Positions 21,401 to 32,720 of a stretch of 64,000 nt of DNA are shown one piece after another. The DNA lies in contig OY365806.1 in the NCBI GenBank assembly GCA_959347315.1, positions 54,179,862 to 54,243,861 on the forward strand, in the 5' to 3' direction. The position numbers and the translations under genes are program-made. This DNA comes from Bimastos eiseni (lineage: Eukaryota > Annelida > Clitellata > Crassiclitellata > Lumbricidae). The notes below the pieces were generated by a model, which did not search any database, was not told the DNA's origin, and saw only the letters and a program-made list of their open reading frames with translations. Numbering within the stretch: position 1 is the stretch's first letter; each line of letters starts with the position of its first letter.

Positions 21401-22337
21401 GTTGGCACGAAAATCATGTTGGCTAGAATTCTAAAAAATGTTACTGAAGGTGACATAATAAATATAATAGGCTATCGGTCTGGTTGTTAGACTAGAAGTT
21501 TGAAATAACTGCTAATAAATTAATAATATTATTTTCATTTAATTTAAAACTGGCTATCTGCAATATGATCACAGGCACAGTATGAAAGAATGATGACAAA
21601 TAGAAGTCGGATTTAACCGTCGGAAGCAAGTCAAGGCGTCCATTGTGCTATGTAGCTGTTTTAAACAAACGCCGCCGCCTAGCGAAAGAAGGATTAGTCA
21701 ACCCTACGGAGGACGGGTCTCGAACCAGCGTGTTCACCATTACTGTACGCCTGCGTTGCAGGTGATATAGGTTAGGCCTATACACGCTGAATTACCTTTG
21801 AATGAAAACTCTGATTCATCACGGCTGCATGACTATTGTCCGGACGACGTCCTTCACTGGTTACCTCTCCCACAGCGTATTGCGTACGAGGTTTCTGCCA
21901 TAGGTGCCATTGTTTGAACAGTTTGGCGCTGCCCACTGAGTTGTAACTGGGGTAGCAGGGTGGACATGTTTGAAGGGACGCAAAAATTAGAATTAGGTCT
22001 AAAACTAATTTTTATATTTTGATGCAAACTAATTCATCTCAACTAAGTTAGTAAGATTTAATTTTGGCGCCCCCAAAATATCCTCGTTACAAACAGATCG
22101 TCAATCATGATTTTGGCGTCCTCTGGTCGCACTGATTGGGACCAGTGGGCGCCACAAAGCACTAAGCAGGATTACGTATAAGGGAAGACAAAAAATTCAC
22201 GCCTTATTTAAGAATCTACGCATTTCACTGTAAGTTCTTCTAACAATTGCTGTTTCAATGGCAAACTGTGAGCGGTCCTTTTGCAAATTGAAGGTAATTC
22301 TCTCGTATTTGCTGACTTCAATGGGACAGGATAGTTT

Positions 22338-22933
22338 TAGCTATCTTCATCTTCCTAGCATCGAATGAGAAACATTGGAGAAAACAAAATATGATGACGT
22401 TTCCAATTTTCGACGGTTTGAGCTAGGCTTGAATCAAGAAAAATTAATTATGTAGACTGTCTTTGACAATCATGCATAATAGCCTTTATGTATTTGAAAA
22501 TATTAAATTAATAAGAATAAATTAGTCCATAAATGACGTAACGCAATTGTGGACGAATTTTGACCCCTCTCCCCGTCACACGTCGTGACAAAAGTCATAA
22601 CCTCTCGAATATGACGTCACAAGGTTTTGTAGAAGCAGATGTCCAGAATGCTACATACACATCAACAAAAAACAATTACCGTCGTGATGTGTGTGTGTCA
22701 TAGTGTGTGTCATAGTTTAACGTCTCACTTATTCATCGGGTGTGCGAAATCCTTACCATTTTCATCGTTCTACTATATAGTTTTAAGGCTAGTATGCATG
22801 ATTGTCAAAGACAGTCTACATAATTAATTTTTCTTGCTTCAAGCCTAGGTCAAACCGTCGAAAATTGGAAACGTCATCATATTTTGTTTTCTCCAATGTT
22901 TCTCATTCGATGCTAGGAAGATGAAGATAGCTA
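22338..22933. repeat. Inverted repeat, arms about 140 bp
   Basis: 22338-22478 (from TAGCTATCTTCATC to TTGACAATCATGCAT) reappears inverted at 22794-22933 with only a few differences, leaving a spacer of about 315 bp. The spacer has GTCACACGTCGTGACAAAAG near 22575, which recurs as a direct relative near 24007. No coding capacity is seen. It is probably a MITE-like or fold-back element. Confidence 0.85.
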
Positions 22934-22944
22934 CGCTCGTCTAC

Positions 22945-23425
22945 TAATTATAGGCCCATTAAAACGCGTACCAACACCCGAAAATTTTCGATTCGATGCT
23001 CTGGTCCTAATGCATGGAATAGAGTTCCGGCAGAACTACACTGTCTTCCCAACGTCTTTTTGTTTAAACGTAAACTGCGTGTTTACATAAATAACTTAGC
23101 ACACAGCGATTTTCAAGTGTGATACTGAACAGCTATATTTGTAAATAATGATTGATGAATGCTATTTCGTTGACTTATATCTTGTATGAATTTTTTTTTA
23201 GTTAACTAGTTAAGTCTCTCTTCTTAACAAACTTACAGCAACTGAGTGAATTATTATACCGATATCAATCACTTACGTAATGGGTGACCCTGTTAGCAGG
23301 ACCACGGTCCCTTTAGGGTTTGTCTTCATCCCTATTGATCGCTGGCATTTGTTTGTTTGTATATATAATTGCTGTACATAATGTTCTTACTTTTCTGATG
23401 AATTGTCAGTGAACAATAAAAATAC
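22945..23425 (+). pseudogene. LINE reverse transcriptase C-terminus and 3' UTR
   Basis: The plus frame reads RTNTRKFSIRCSGPNAWNR followed by VPAELHCLP and FLFKRKLRVYI, the typical C-terminal tail of CR1/L2-like LINEs (F..GP..WN.LP..I....S...FK..LK..L). A 3' UTR with GGGTGACCCTG, ACCACGGTCCC and AATAAA near 23415 follows. A related 3' UTR is at 59545-59715. Confidence 0.75.
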
Positions 23426-23442
23426 GTGGTTATGGTTATGGT

Positions 23443-23795
23443 TAAGTATTTTATATTTATAGTTTTTTGTTTGATAATTATAGAAAAAAGCTAGCTGTCT
23501 ACCCGTGAAAAATCACAAGTTGTACTTAACCGGTGAAAAACTCACAGGTCAGTGAAGAGTTTGTTGACTTTAGGCGAGCTGTCCATCTTTGCATTCGCTC
23601 ACGATTCAACGTCGTACTGCATCCGGTCAGTTGCCGTTGAATCGTGAGCGAATGCAAAGATGGACAGCTCGCCAAAGTCAACAAACTCTTCACTGACCTG
23701 TGATTTTTCACGGTGCGGTAGCGTCCGTCGTACACTGCATCCGGCCAGTTTTCTTATAATTATCGAACAACAAACTATAACTATAAAAATACTTA
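23443..23795. repeat. Large hairpin with near-perfect 77-bp stem
   Basis: 23533-23610 and 23636-23711 are inverted copies with only single-base differences, separated by about 25 nt. Outer arms (about 23443-23487 and 23751-23795, with TTTGATAATTATAG and its complement) extend the pairing. A further inverted match links 22757-22783 to 23797-23823 (CCATTTTCATCGTTCTACTA). Transcribed, it would form a very stable duplex. No protein is encoded. Confidence 0.9.
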
Positions 23796-23996
23796 TAACT
23801 ATATAGTAGAACGATGAAAATGGAGAAAGTAGAATTATTAAAAATTAAGAATGCAAAAATCATAATTATTGCTGTTAAATAAATGTGGTAAACAGTGATC
23901 GCTAATTAAGTGAAACTTGTCTAATTGAGTAATTTTAAAATAAAATGACACATTTTGATATTTGACGTAATGATGTACTGCTACATTTCTTAGACG

Positions 23997-24061
23997 CTCT
24001 CCCCCTCGTCACACATCGTCACAAATGTGTGACCCTCTCCCTATTCGCGTGACGTCATTTA
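23997..24061. repeat. Transposon terminus-like segment
   Basis: CTCTCCCCCTCGTCACAC...TCACAAATGTGTGACCCTCTCCC...GTGACGTCATTT is partly repeated at 22565-22620 in the same orientation. The block looks like the end of a DNA transposon spread through the genome; the partner end was not located. Confidence 0.4.
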
Positions 24062-24269
24062 TGGATGGCCTCAAAGGGGCGCCAATTCTGTACCTTGGGC
24101 AAAAAACTCTAGCCACACCACTGTCGCTGCCTCTGTGGCACTGCCCCTATTTGTCTTCAGGAGCTGTGTCGAACTGTCACTGCCAATGTCGATCTCCGAT
24201 TTGCTACTTGACTGTCCTCAGCGCTCTCACTTCAATGACGCAGAACCGGGCCTTTGCAGTGGTGGGTTC

Positions 24270-24487
24270 AACACATGGAATGTGAGCTTTGCCTTACGCC
24301 CAAAACTTCCTCGTCTGCATTTTCTCAGAAGTGCACACACGCCTCGACGGCGCAATTGCAGTTGTAACGCAGAGCAATTGCGCGAATGACTTGCTCAAGG
24401 TCCCTACACGAGGGTCGAACCCGCACACTCAAGCAGCTCGGCGTTGGGGGCCGACCGCTCTAACCAATCGGCCACCGTGCCACATCG
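24270..24487 (-). repeat. tRNA-derived SINE, family 1, minus copy
   Basis: Read on the minus strand: GGCACGGTGGCCGATTGG, then TTAGAGCGGTC (A box) and GCGGGTTCGACCC (B box), then AGGGACCTTGAGCAAGTC and CAACTGCAATTGCGCC. The same order is seen on the plus strand at 62973-63203. The two internal Pol III promoter boxes are well kept; the 3' end of this copy diverges. Confidence 0.85.
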
Positions 24488-24489
24488 TT

Positions 24490-25680
24490 AAGGGAAGCTT
24501 AATTAAGTTGCATTGATTCTGATCGGTCGGTCGGTCGGTTAATTTTATACATTTGTGATTAATTGATTAATTGAGTTATCGATTAATTGATTAGTTGATT
24601 TATTAATTTATTGATTTATGGCATTTTTAATATATGAAATCATTTATATTAGCCTGCATAGTTTCATGTTCTTTGCTATAGTGAAGATGTCCATGAAAGA
24701 GACGTCGCGTTATTTGCCATTTCATTGGCTTACTGCATGGCACAGATGCTTGTATGCAAATACATTATAAGAGAATATAATTATGTTGGCCTATAATCTG
24801 CCTATTCGTCACGACTGTGAACGAGTTTGTGGGTCGTCGTCGTGCTCGCCTTAGACGATGACAAAATGTTTTCTAAGTCACGCACACAAGTTGTCTTAGG
24901 CCAATAGTTATGTATGCTAGCTACATGTACATGTTGTTTACTTTGGTTTCATATAAGCCTACCTGTATAATCAGAGTTGTCCACGGGTCTTGGCGACCCG
25001 ACAATCGGGCCGGGTCACGAATATCTGCAGATTAGGCGGGTCGGTTCGGTTCGAGATCCTGGTTGGTCGGATTAGATCAGGTCCCAAACCCGGACCCATT
25101 TCGACTAGAGCTGTAACAAGGTTTTGAAAAGTGAAAGGGTGTATAACTTCCCCAAAAATTGCGTGATATATTCCCCCCACTTTTTGATTTCCACAGAAAT
25201 TTCTAAAAATGGAGGGCACAAATTATCTTAACAAAAGTCATCTTATCATAATTACTCCATAGAAATGAGATATGCAGAACGCTTTTAAAGTATACGGTAC
25301 ACTATATAGTAGGCCAACTATTTAGTACAATATAGACCTGCATTAAAATTGCATGCAGATGAATCTTTCCACCACCATGAGGTTGGTAACATGGTCATTG
25401 TAACAGCCTTCATAACTCATTCTCGGAGCTTCCATCCTGAAGGACTAGATCAGTGTTAGCACTTGTTTACTGTGAGATCACATGGTTGACACATTGCACT
25501 CAATGGCAGAAACTAGTTTAGTATAACCAATTTCCAAATGAGTGAGGTTTTCGCCCAATTCAATATCCGGGGTCATCATGGTGAACGGGACAACTTTAGA
25601 TTCGTAAATTGGATTCTCGGAATACGATTTTTGTCATACTTAGACTGCAAGAAATGGAAATCATGGGTCACGATTGTAGA
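24490..25680. other. Intergenic DNA with simple repeats and a partial inverted-repeat element
   Basis: GGTCGGTCGGTT and ATTAATTGATT simple repeats occupy 24525-24620. At 24974 the word AGAGTTGTCCACGGGTC, followed by GGGTCGGTTCGG-type repeats to 25090, matches the end of the inverted-repeat element at 29035-29345. Nothing coding was found. Confidence 0.45.
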
Positions 25681-25689
25681 CTCGGGCAG

Positions 25690-25839
25690 CAGAGGCGTCA
25701 ATCCCCCCTGACTGATGGAGTCAAACCCCAGGTCGCAAGGGCATGGAAGGCAAAATATCCCTCCCTAAGACTAAAAAATATCCCCCCTAGGTGAAATTGG
25801 AGGCATTTGCCTCCGGACCCCCATATCTGGACGCCCCTG
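25690..25839. mobile_element. 150-bp hAT-type MITE
   Basis: The ends are CAGAGGCGTC and, inverted, CAGGGGCGTCC. The flanking 8-mers TCGGGCAG (25682-25689) and TCGGGCCG (25840-25847) differ at one base, as expected for an aged 8-bp duplication. A solitary left end of the same family is at 28616. Confidence 0.75.
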
Positions 25840-25960
25840 TCGGGCCGGTTGTTTGCTGGAAGAAAGATCGATCGCGGACTAGATTTACGTAGAACTATGT
25901 AGACCAATGTAGAACTATAGATCGCCACAGTCTTTCACCAGCCCTTATCACCAAGAGCAG

Positions 25961-26706
25961 TGTAGGACATTTGACCCCCAGAACATTTGCACGGGATATT
26001 TGTCCTTCCAGGACATTTTCCCCTCTCGACTAAGACAATTGCCCCATTCCCCAGTGTAAACCATAAGTTCCCCCAAACTATATATGCGCACATACATGCA
26101 TACATACATAAATACCATGTCGTGTCGTGTTATGTCATGTCTATTTGCCTGTCTGTCTGTCTGTCTGTATGTACGTATTTATGTATGTATGCAAGAATGC
26201 ATGTATGTATGTGTGTATGTATGTATGTATGTGTGTATGTATGTATGTATGTATGTATGAATGAATTGTATGAATGTATGCATGTATGTATATTTGTATG
26301 TATGTATGTATGTATGTATTGTGCGTGTGTGCATACGTACGCACGCACGCACGTATGCATGCATATAATTGTATACATGCATGCATATACATACATACAT
26401 ACATACATACATACAAGCATGCATACAAACATAGGCCTGCGTACGTACATGCATCTATATGTGCACGTATACATATGCATACATGCACACGTACATACAT
26501 ATATATATATATATACCCGTACATACATGCATGCATACATGTAAGTATGTGTGCATGCCCACGTTCATATATGCATATATACATATGGGGGGGGGCAATT
26601 GTCCGGGGGCATATGTCATAGCCAATATAGGGGGGATTGTCCGGGTAATTGTCCGGGGAGCAAATGCCCGGGGAGGGAGGCAAATGTCCCAGGTCAAATG
26701 TCCGTT
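25961..26706. mobile_element. Fold-back element of the GGGCAATTGTCC family around a microsatellite
   Basis: The left part has TGTAGGACATTTGACCCCC, GACAATTGCCCC and CAGTGTAAACCATAAG; the right part has GGGGCAATTGTCCGGGGGC and GGGGAGCAAATGCCC inverted. The whole middle (26096-26560) is an ATGT/ACAT tetranucleotide array, so that in this copy the normal body has been replaced or overrun by the microsatellite. Confidence 0.7.
26096..26560. repeat. ATGT / ACAT compound microsatellite
   Basis: Long runs of ATGT change to ACAT at about 26380, making the array itself an imperfect inverted repeat. Six-frame Tyr/Met/Cys/His-rich proteins here are artefacts. Confidence 0.95.
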
Positions 26707-27601
26707 TCCCACCAAAAGAGTAGCTCCATGCAAGTTTTCCATGCTAGGAACTTCTCATTATAGCGGAGTCGGCTAGGAGGTGCAATGGTGCATGTTCCAA
26801 CATACATTTCCAATCAAATTTGTGCCCTGGCAGGGATCTGAACCGCGACTTCATGATTGTAGACCAACCAATAAACTGTTTCTTTAGCCGATGACGAATA
26901 TTTTACTGTCCGAAATTTTTTGAATCTTGGGTAGGAACAAAGTGATACATTATAGATGAATGAATAACCAAACATGCATTATTCTCCTTTGTAAATGACA
27001 GTTTTTATACCTGCACTAAGTAAGAACAAGTCATAAAACAAACTTTGAACTATTGGAAATTTATTGACCCACGATACCTTAATCATCAAATATAAAAAGT
27101 TATTGGAGAAACATACAAAAATAGATCCGATTTAGGGGGGCACATGAGGGCACTGAGCACTAAAACGGGACCGCTTTGCCCCCCAGTTTTAAAACTGAGG
27201 CCGGTGCCCCTCTGTTCCAACTCTGATTTCGACAAACCAATTTCTGCAGAGCTTAATTTTCAGCTCTGTGCTTTTCATTATGATTCGTTACGGTTTACAT
27301 CTTCTGTATATGCGTTCGTTGGCAAGAGATCCTCAAGGCACCTGATCGAGTGAGGAGGGACAGAACCACAGAAGACAGCCCAAGGCTGTCGTACAACCGA
27401 GTGAGCTTGATACGTGCGATTGATCTTCGGAGACAAATAATCGTGTCCAGATTCTTAGACTCCCTTTGCAAGGATCGAACAAGCCAGAGATTAAAATCTC
27501 TGCCTTAGCGAGCGGCGATCCACAACGGACTTCATGTTATTAAGTTGAGCGCGAAAACTGAGGACAACAACGGATTTGTTCCTTTTAACACCGAACTAGG
27601 C
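26707..27601. other. Intergenic DNA, nothing recognised
   Basis: Near 26830 there is a tRNA-like word (GGCAGGGATCTGAACC) that may be the B box of an old SINE. The frame at 27144-27353 has no recognisable domain. Confidence 0.4.
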
Positions 27602-28210
27602 CAGTGGCGTAGCGAGGCAAAGTGCCGCCTGGGGCGAAGCTACAAAATGCAGCCTCTGTCTGTTATTTCCATCAGTTTATTCTTGTGCATATCCCGGGAT
27701 ATGCACAAGGGGGGAGATAGGCACAAGACGCCTGTTTTGAGAGTTTTCATTGTACGAGTACATTATGATTGTTGTACGCAGAAGTCATTTCATGATACAG
27801 TTAGTAACAGCATCAGCATTTACTGTCAAACTTAAAACTGTTTGTCTAATTAAAAATGCGTTATCATTTTATATAAAAAAATGAGAAAATAGAATAAGAG
27901 AATATTAATTAAGAAATAAACCGTTAATAAAGCAAAACAAAAAAACAAGCTTCACAATAAAGTTACTAAATGTCTTGTAGGCTATAGATTGAAAATTATA
28001 AAGTTCATATAAAATTAAACAGTAAAAATTGTACTCTTTCTCTTTACATATTGAAAAGAAAATTCTAAAAATTCTGTAAATTCTAAATAATACCATTTAG
28101 CTTAGTAAGCATAGGAATTAGAATAGACTTCTAACTGATAACTTATCATACAGATTACGGATACGGTACGGTTTCATATTTTCATTCCCACTAAACTAAA
28201 ATATTAAGCA
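27602..28210. mobile_element. Second, truncated copy of the 658-2194 hAT-type element
   Basis: The left end CAGTGGCGTAGCGAGGCAAA is the complement of the right end of the element at 658-2194. The homology continues in reverse order through GCCTGTTTTGAG, ATTAATTAAGAAATAAACC and AACTTATCATACAGATTACGG. No right-hand terminus or duplication was found, so it is 3'-truncated or deleted. Confidence 0.85.
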
Positions 28211-28224
28211 ACATGATATTTGGG

Positions 28225-28310
28225 TCGCGGACAAAACCCCTCTGACAAAACCCCTTGACAAAAACCCCATGACAAAACCCCTCTAAGTAGGACAAAAAGC
28301 CCCCCTAAGA
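28225..28310. repeat. Tandem GACAAAACCCC-type motif array
   Basis: Five copies of GACAAAACCCC or close variants. The related words GACAAAAGTCCCCC and GGACAAAAGCCCCCC occur in the left end of the element at 52900-53965. Confidence 0.7.
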
Positions 28311-28615
28311 ATAACTTTTTTTACTTTTTTACTTTTATTATTTAGAAACTTGTGTATACCTTTAAGTCTGAAGTATAGCATGTGTCATATGTGTCATTTC
28401 AAAGTCTGATGCTGTCACTCAGGTATCGTCGTCCAATAGTTAAATAGCAAACAGTTGATTAGTTCCTTGGTCTTTTTGTTATGTCTATGTACACTGAAGG
28501 CACCATTGTGCGTAATTCATAGGCTATCTGTGACACGGCTTTCTCAGACGCGTCAGGTGAGTCTATGCAGAGAGTATGTGTGTAATCTGTTACACGATTT
28601 CTTATATAAGTTAGA

Positions 28616-28763
28616 CCAGAGGCGTCAATCCCCCTCTAACTGATGCACCATTGCTCTGCAGTACAACTGCAATTGCGCCGTTGAGGCGTGTGTGGGCACT
28701 TCTGAGCAAAACAATGTTGGAAGAAGGGCGGTATTAAATTTCGGTAATAAATAAATAAATAAT
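28616..28763 (+). repeat. SINE family 1, 5'-truncated, joined to a MITE end
   Basis: 28616-28645 is a left end of the MITE family of 25690 (CAGAGGCGTCAATCCCCC). From 28646 it becomes the 3' half of SINE family 1: CAACTGCAATTGCGCC, GGAAGAAGGGCGGTATTAAA and a TAATAAATAAATAAAT tail. Confidence 0.8.
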
Positions 28764-28824
28764 GTGCATACAATCATGCAACATACGTACATTGCACACA
28801 CATAAAAGCATGCAATTTGAGAGA

Positions 28825-28930
28825 GCTTATGGTCTACACTCAGGGGTGGGGGCAATTGTCCTAGTCGGGAGGGGCAATTGTCCGAGGGACAAATGTCCAG
28901 GGGCAAATGTCCGGGGGAAAATGTCCTACA
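28825..28930. repeat. Right end of a GGGCAATTGTCC-family element
   Basis: GAGCTTATGGTCTACACT, GGGGGCAATTGTCC, GGAGGGGCAATTGTCC and GGGGCAAATGTCC occur in the same order as at 53870-53965. The preceding CA-rich tract (28780-28815) also matches the tract before that end. The left half is missing. Confidence 0.75.
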
Positions 28931-29034
28931 CAAAACAATATTAGCACTAAAAGCGGTCGAGTCGGGTTGGGTCGGGTCATGGATAAGGCTTTCAATGGGT
29001 ACCCGGGTACCCGTTGGTATTAAACTGAAACAAC

Positions 29035-29345
29035 GTAGTATACACAGAGTTGTGCACGGTTCCAATTTCCATTTATAACTTGACCCAACCCGACCCATCA
29101 AAAATGGATCCGACCCGGCCCAACCACGGGTACAGGTACAAAACAGATTTACAGATGTACCCGACCGAGGCTGACTACCCGGGTAATGATTTCAAAATAT
29201 TTTGACAGCCTTAGTCATGGACGACGCTGGTCGTCGACGCAGGAATTTTGCTTAGCGTGGGTCTGGTCGGATTCATTTTTGATGCTTCGGGTTGGGTCAG
29301 GTTATAAATGGAAATTGGACCCGTGGACAACTCTGTGTATACTAC
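29035..29345. repeat. Inverted repeat element, arms about 80 bp
   Basis: 29035-29113 (GTAGTATACACAGAGTTG to AATGGATCC) returns inverted at 29262-29345 with scattered changes; the spacer is about 150 bp. AGAGTTGTCCACGGGTC is also found at 24974. GGGTTGGGTCGGGTC motifs fill both arms. It looks like a MITE, but the flanks are part of the palindrome and no separate duplication can be read. Confidence 0.8.
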
Positions 29346-29865
29346 ATTGCTTCAGTTTAGTACCATATTATATGTTAATATTGTAGGCCTACACCTTGGT
29401 ACTAAAAGCATAATATTATACTAAAGGCTGACCGATCACGTGCTCTGTTTGTAACAACACTCGACTTAGGCTTATAGTCCAACACTCCAACATAAAGTCA
29501 TAAAGTTGGGCCAAGTATTGATACCGATAAATAAACTTGAGTTCACAGTAACAAAAGTGGACTGATGAAGAACACCAAGCATCGGGCGCTTTGTCAGAAA
29601 GACTATAGTTTCGGGTCTGAAAGATAATTGATGTCGATCCGTTGACTCTCATGAGTTGGACTGCAGCATTGACCACACGCAATCTCTGGATTTGAGCCAA
29701 TATATTTAAATTAAAACAATTTAATCGCAAAGTTACATGTTCTGCACACGCGACTCTATAAATCTGTCTTGTAAGCGCGGAATACCCCCAGATAACAAAA
29801 AACTAGTCAACAGTTTGATAATGTTACCTCGCGGAAAATCCCTATAGGTCTAGGCCTACATTTCA

Positions 29866-31160
29866 TGTCATGTCACATCGTCGCTTCGCGACGGTTGACT
29901 ACATGAATGGAAAAGTGATGTCCAATGCTTTCTATCTCGTACGATGTTCATTAAGCTTGTGCCTCTTAAACCAGTCCACGCCATGACATTGTCAAACCAG
30001 CAGATTCTGGGTCATCCACGACTTCGGCTTCCTTCCACCATACCCAACATTATACTGTTCTAAATACTGGCGTTAGGCTGTCTCACGATGTGCCCAAAGT
30101 ACCGCGGTTTTCTGGATTTGATGTGGCCCAACAGTTTGCAGTCAACTTTCGCCATTTGATACACTTGTTCGGTGGTCACCATTGCTGTCCATGGAATTCT
30201 GAGCAGTTTCCTCATGCACTTGTTCTCAAATGCTTGTATGCGTTTCTCTTCTTTCTTTATTGTCCACGCCTCACAACCATACGTTGCTACTGGCCACGCC
30301 AAGGCCTTCATGAGTCGCAGTTTGGTTTTAGTACTGACTGTTTTATTTTTCAGATGCTTACCAACTTAAACATGACTGACATTCCCATGGCTAATCTTGA
30401 TTTTACCTCACTCGCGCAGTCTCCGTCCTTCGTTACTCTGTTCCCCAAGTATGTAAATGAGTCCACTTGTTCCAGTTTGTATCCGTCCACTTTGATCAAA
30501 AGTGCGTCATTGTTATTTGTCATTACTTTTGTCTTTGCTACGTTAATTAGCATATTATATTCTTTTCCTGTAAATCCTCTGGTGAAGTGGCCAGTAGCAC
30601 GATGTCATCAGCATATCTTAGGTTATTAATAGTCTTCCCTCCAATTCTGAATCCCGTGTTGTAGCCTAGTAGTGCTTTTCGCATTACCTGTTCTGCCAGA
30701 ATGTTAAACAGGCTTGGTGATAAATTACATCCTTGTCGGACTCCTTTCTTGATACTAAACCATGCCGACATAATTCCGTCTGTCTTGACAGTAGCTCGTT
30801 GTTGTTTGTAGAGATTTCGCAATAGCTGAATGAGGTGGAGTGGGAAACCCATTTCCATCATGGTTATCCATAGCTGATCGTGTTGAATCATGTCAAAAGC
30901 TTTTGTAAAGTCAATGAAGCAGAGGTACAGCGGATGATTCCTTTCTCTCGCATTCTCTAAGATGATTCTTAAGTTTACATAATGATCTCGCGTGCCTCTT
31001 CTTGGCCTAAAGCCAGCCTGTTCTTCAGCGATTTCTGTTTCCAGCTTGATCTGGATGCGTTCCAGTATCACTCGTAACAAAATCTTACTGGCATGCGAGA
31101 CTAGCGCAATTGTTCTGTGATTACCACAGTGAAGTAGATTTCCCTTCTTCGGCCTACACT
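29866..31160 (-). pseudogene. LINE with reverse transcriptase, 5'-truncated relic
   Basis: Three minus-strand frames give most of a reverse transcriptase: ILERIQIKLETEIAEEQAGF, RPRRGTRDH, FIDFTKAFDMIQHDQLW, GVRQGCNLSPSLFNILAEQV and NLRYADDIVLLATSPEDLQE (31080-30547); then FTYLGNRVTKDGDCASEV (30553-30350); then ATYGCEAWTIKKEEKRIQAF and YFGHIVRQP (30311-30060). Further decayed C-terminal sequence (RDRKHWTSLFH, SQPSRSDDV) runs to about 29870. The YADD catalytic motif is intact, but frameshifts at about 30550 and 30330 and stops inactivate it. The 3' end word GCTTCGCGACGGTTG recurs at 32597, marking another copy. Confidence 0.92.
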
Positions 31161-31565
31161 CGCGCTTTATATAGCTATGAATTAATATATTACTATTGGG
31201 CTTACCATTACTAAGACAATGCCAAGTTATAGGCCTACATAATTTTATAGGTTTTCTAAAGCAACTAATTAACGGATTTCATGGACTTGATTCGTTTTTC
31301 CATTTAATTCAAAAAATGTGTTATATATTTATTTAAATAGGCTATATATATATATGTTGCTAATATATTTTGTTTGTGACATAGCGTTCGTGAATAAGCT
31401 GGTTCCCGCGACTTAGCTTCTGTACGGGCTGAAGAAATCTAGCTAGGGACCCTCTCAGCCTTTTCAGAAGCTTAATTACGAGTTACGACGCGCGTCGTGA
31501 TTTAAACAGCATCGCTACCTTGAATGACGTGCGGCGTACGTCAAGGATATTAAAGTCTTTAGAAC

Positions 31566-31895
31566 AGTGATTCCCAACCGGTGGTACGCGTACCCCTAGG
31601 GGTACGCCAGCTGTTGCTAAGGGTTACGCGAGGAAAGATAGGAGATCTATTTCCGAGGTTGCATTGTCAGCTGGATTTTCTGCTGAGGAAAGAGACCAAT
31701 TCATTGAGCTTCTCATGTGAAGGTCGATTGAGGAGTGAATTCAACAAAGACTTGCTGAGCAATTCTTGGCTTAAAAGAAGAGCCGAATATGGATTAATCT
31801 CTGACAGAGCTCTTAAGTTTTTGATTCCCTTCAGTACGTCATAGGCCTATCTCTGTGAAACTGTATTTTCTTTAATGCTTGCAATAAACAAGTTA
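31566..31895 (+). pseudogene. hAT transposase C-terminal fragment with terminus
   Basis: It begins with AGTGATTCCCAACCGGTGG followed by the palindrome GTACCCCTAGGGGTAC, a typical hAT end. About 90 bp later comes EERDQFIELLM, then, after a shift, EFNKDLLSNSWLKRRAEYGL and RALKFLIPFSTS, the hAT dimerisation region of ZBED/SCAND-like transposases. Terminus and C-terminus lie next to each other, so this is an internally deleted element. Confidence 0.7.
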
Positions 31896-32590
31896 AAGTA
31901 AAAACATGAGTTTTTCAGGGCCCTCTTTTTTCTGGTAGATGGCAATCGATCCATTTCCTTAAGAGATTTTTGATTAAATATAATTGATGATGTAAAATTT
32001 CCGGAGTGGAGCTCGTTAGGACTGGTTCGAGTGGTAAACGATGTTTAATTTTTTGGATTTTTATCATTTTTTTCAATTTTTCAGTTATGTCCGTAAAATT
32101 GACAGGCCTACATTGCATTGTCACGCAAGCCTGAAATCTGTGCAAAATGTCAGCTCTGTAGATTGACGGGAATATACCTGAAAAAGAGCTGAAAGAAGTC
32201 CATCGTACCAACCGTGACAAATTTTACGCTAGCCAAGTTGAACGAGTAAAAGTAAAAACATGGGATTGTCGGGACCCTATTTTGTTGACTTTTGGTAATC
32301 TGCATGGTAGATGCATTTCCTTAAGAGATCGTTTATGATTTAAACTTGCCGGAGTGAAGCTCGTCAAGAAGGACTCGCTAAACGATATTTGATTATTTGG
32401 GTTTTTGTCATTTCTCAGTTTTTAAGTTATGTCCGTAAAAGTTTTATACATTGCATTGCCATGCAAGCTTGAAATGTGTGGAAACTTTCAGCTCTGTAGG
32501 TCGACAGGAAAATATCGAAAAAAGAGTTAAAGGAACTCCACGATTCGTCCATGACAAACTTAACTCAAGCCAAGTTGAATGTCATGTCAT
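31892..32590 (+). repeat. Two-copy tandem repeat, unit about 350 bp
   Basis: Unit 1 (31892-32241) and unit 2 (32249-32590) share AAAGTAAAAACATG, TTTCCTTAAGAGAT, GGAGTG.AGCTCGT, CAGTT.TTAAGTTATGTCCG-like and GAAA.TGTG..AA..TTCAGCTCTGTAG in the same order. They are diverged by roughly a fifth. No frame runs through either unit. Confidence 0.8.
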
Positions 32591-32596
32591 GTCGCC

Positions 32597-32720
32597 GCTT
32601 CGCGACGGTTGGCTACATGAATGAATCTACGTGAGGCACTAGTCCTGATCCACGTGAGAGACTAGTTGACTACAAGAGGATAATAAAGGAGGGTAAAAAG
32701 AAATACAGATCGAAACTTGA
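32597..32720. repeat. 3' end fragment of the LINE at 29866
   Basis: GCTTCGCGACGGTTGGCTACATGAATG matches the complement-coded C-terminal end of the LINE at 29866-31160, in the same orientation. The rest of that copy is absent. Confidence 0.6.

Noticed and set aside
21150..21456. Tyr-Ile-Leu repeat proteins on the minus strand
   Set aside because: They are translations of the 9-bp TATATACAA minisatellite, open only because the unit length is a multiple of three.
24525..24620. GGTCGGTCGGTT and ATTAATTG arrays as regulatory or telomeric repeats
   Set aside because: The units are short, irregular and do not match the animal telomere unit TTAGGG.
25987..26776. Long overlapping frames on both strands rich in Tyr, Met, Cys, His
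   Set aside because: All come from ATGT/ACAT tetranucleotide repeats; no start context or domain.
29866..32620. Long direct repeat (GCTTCGCGACGGTTG) as the LTRs of one element
   Set aside because: The word is the 3' coding end of the minus-strand LINE, and its second occurrence is just the end of another LINE copy.
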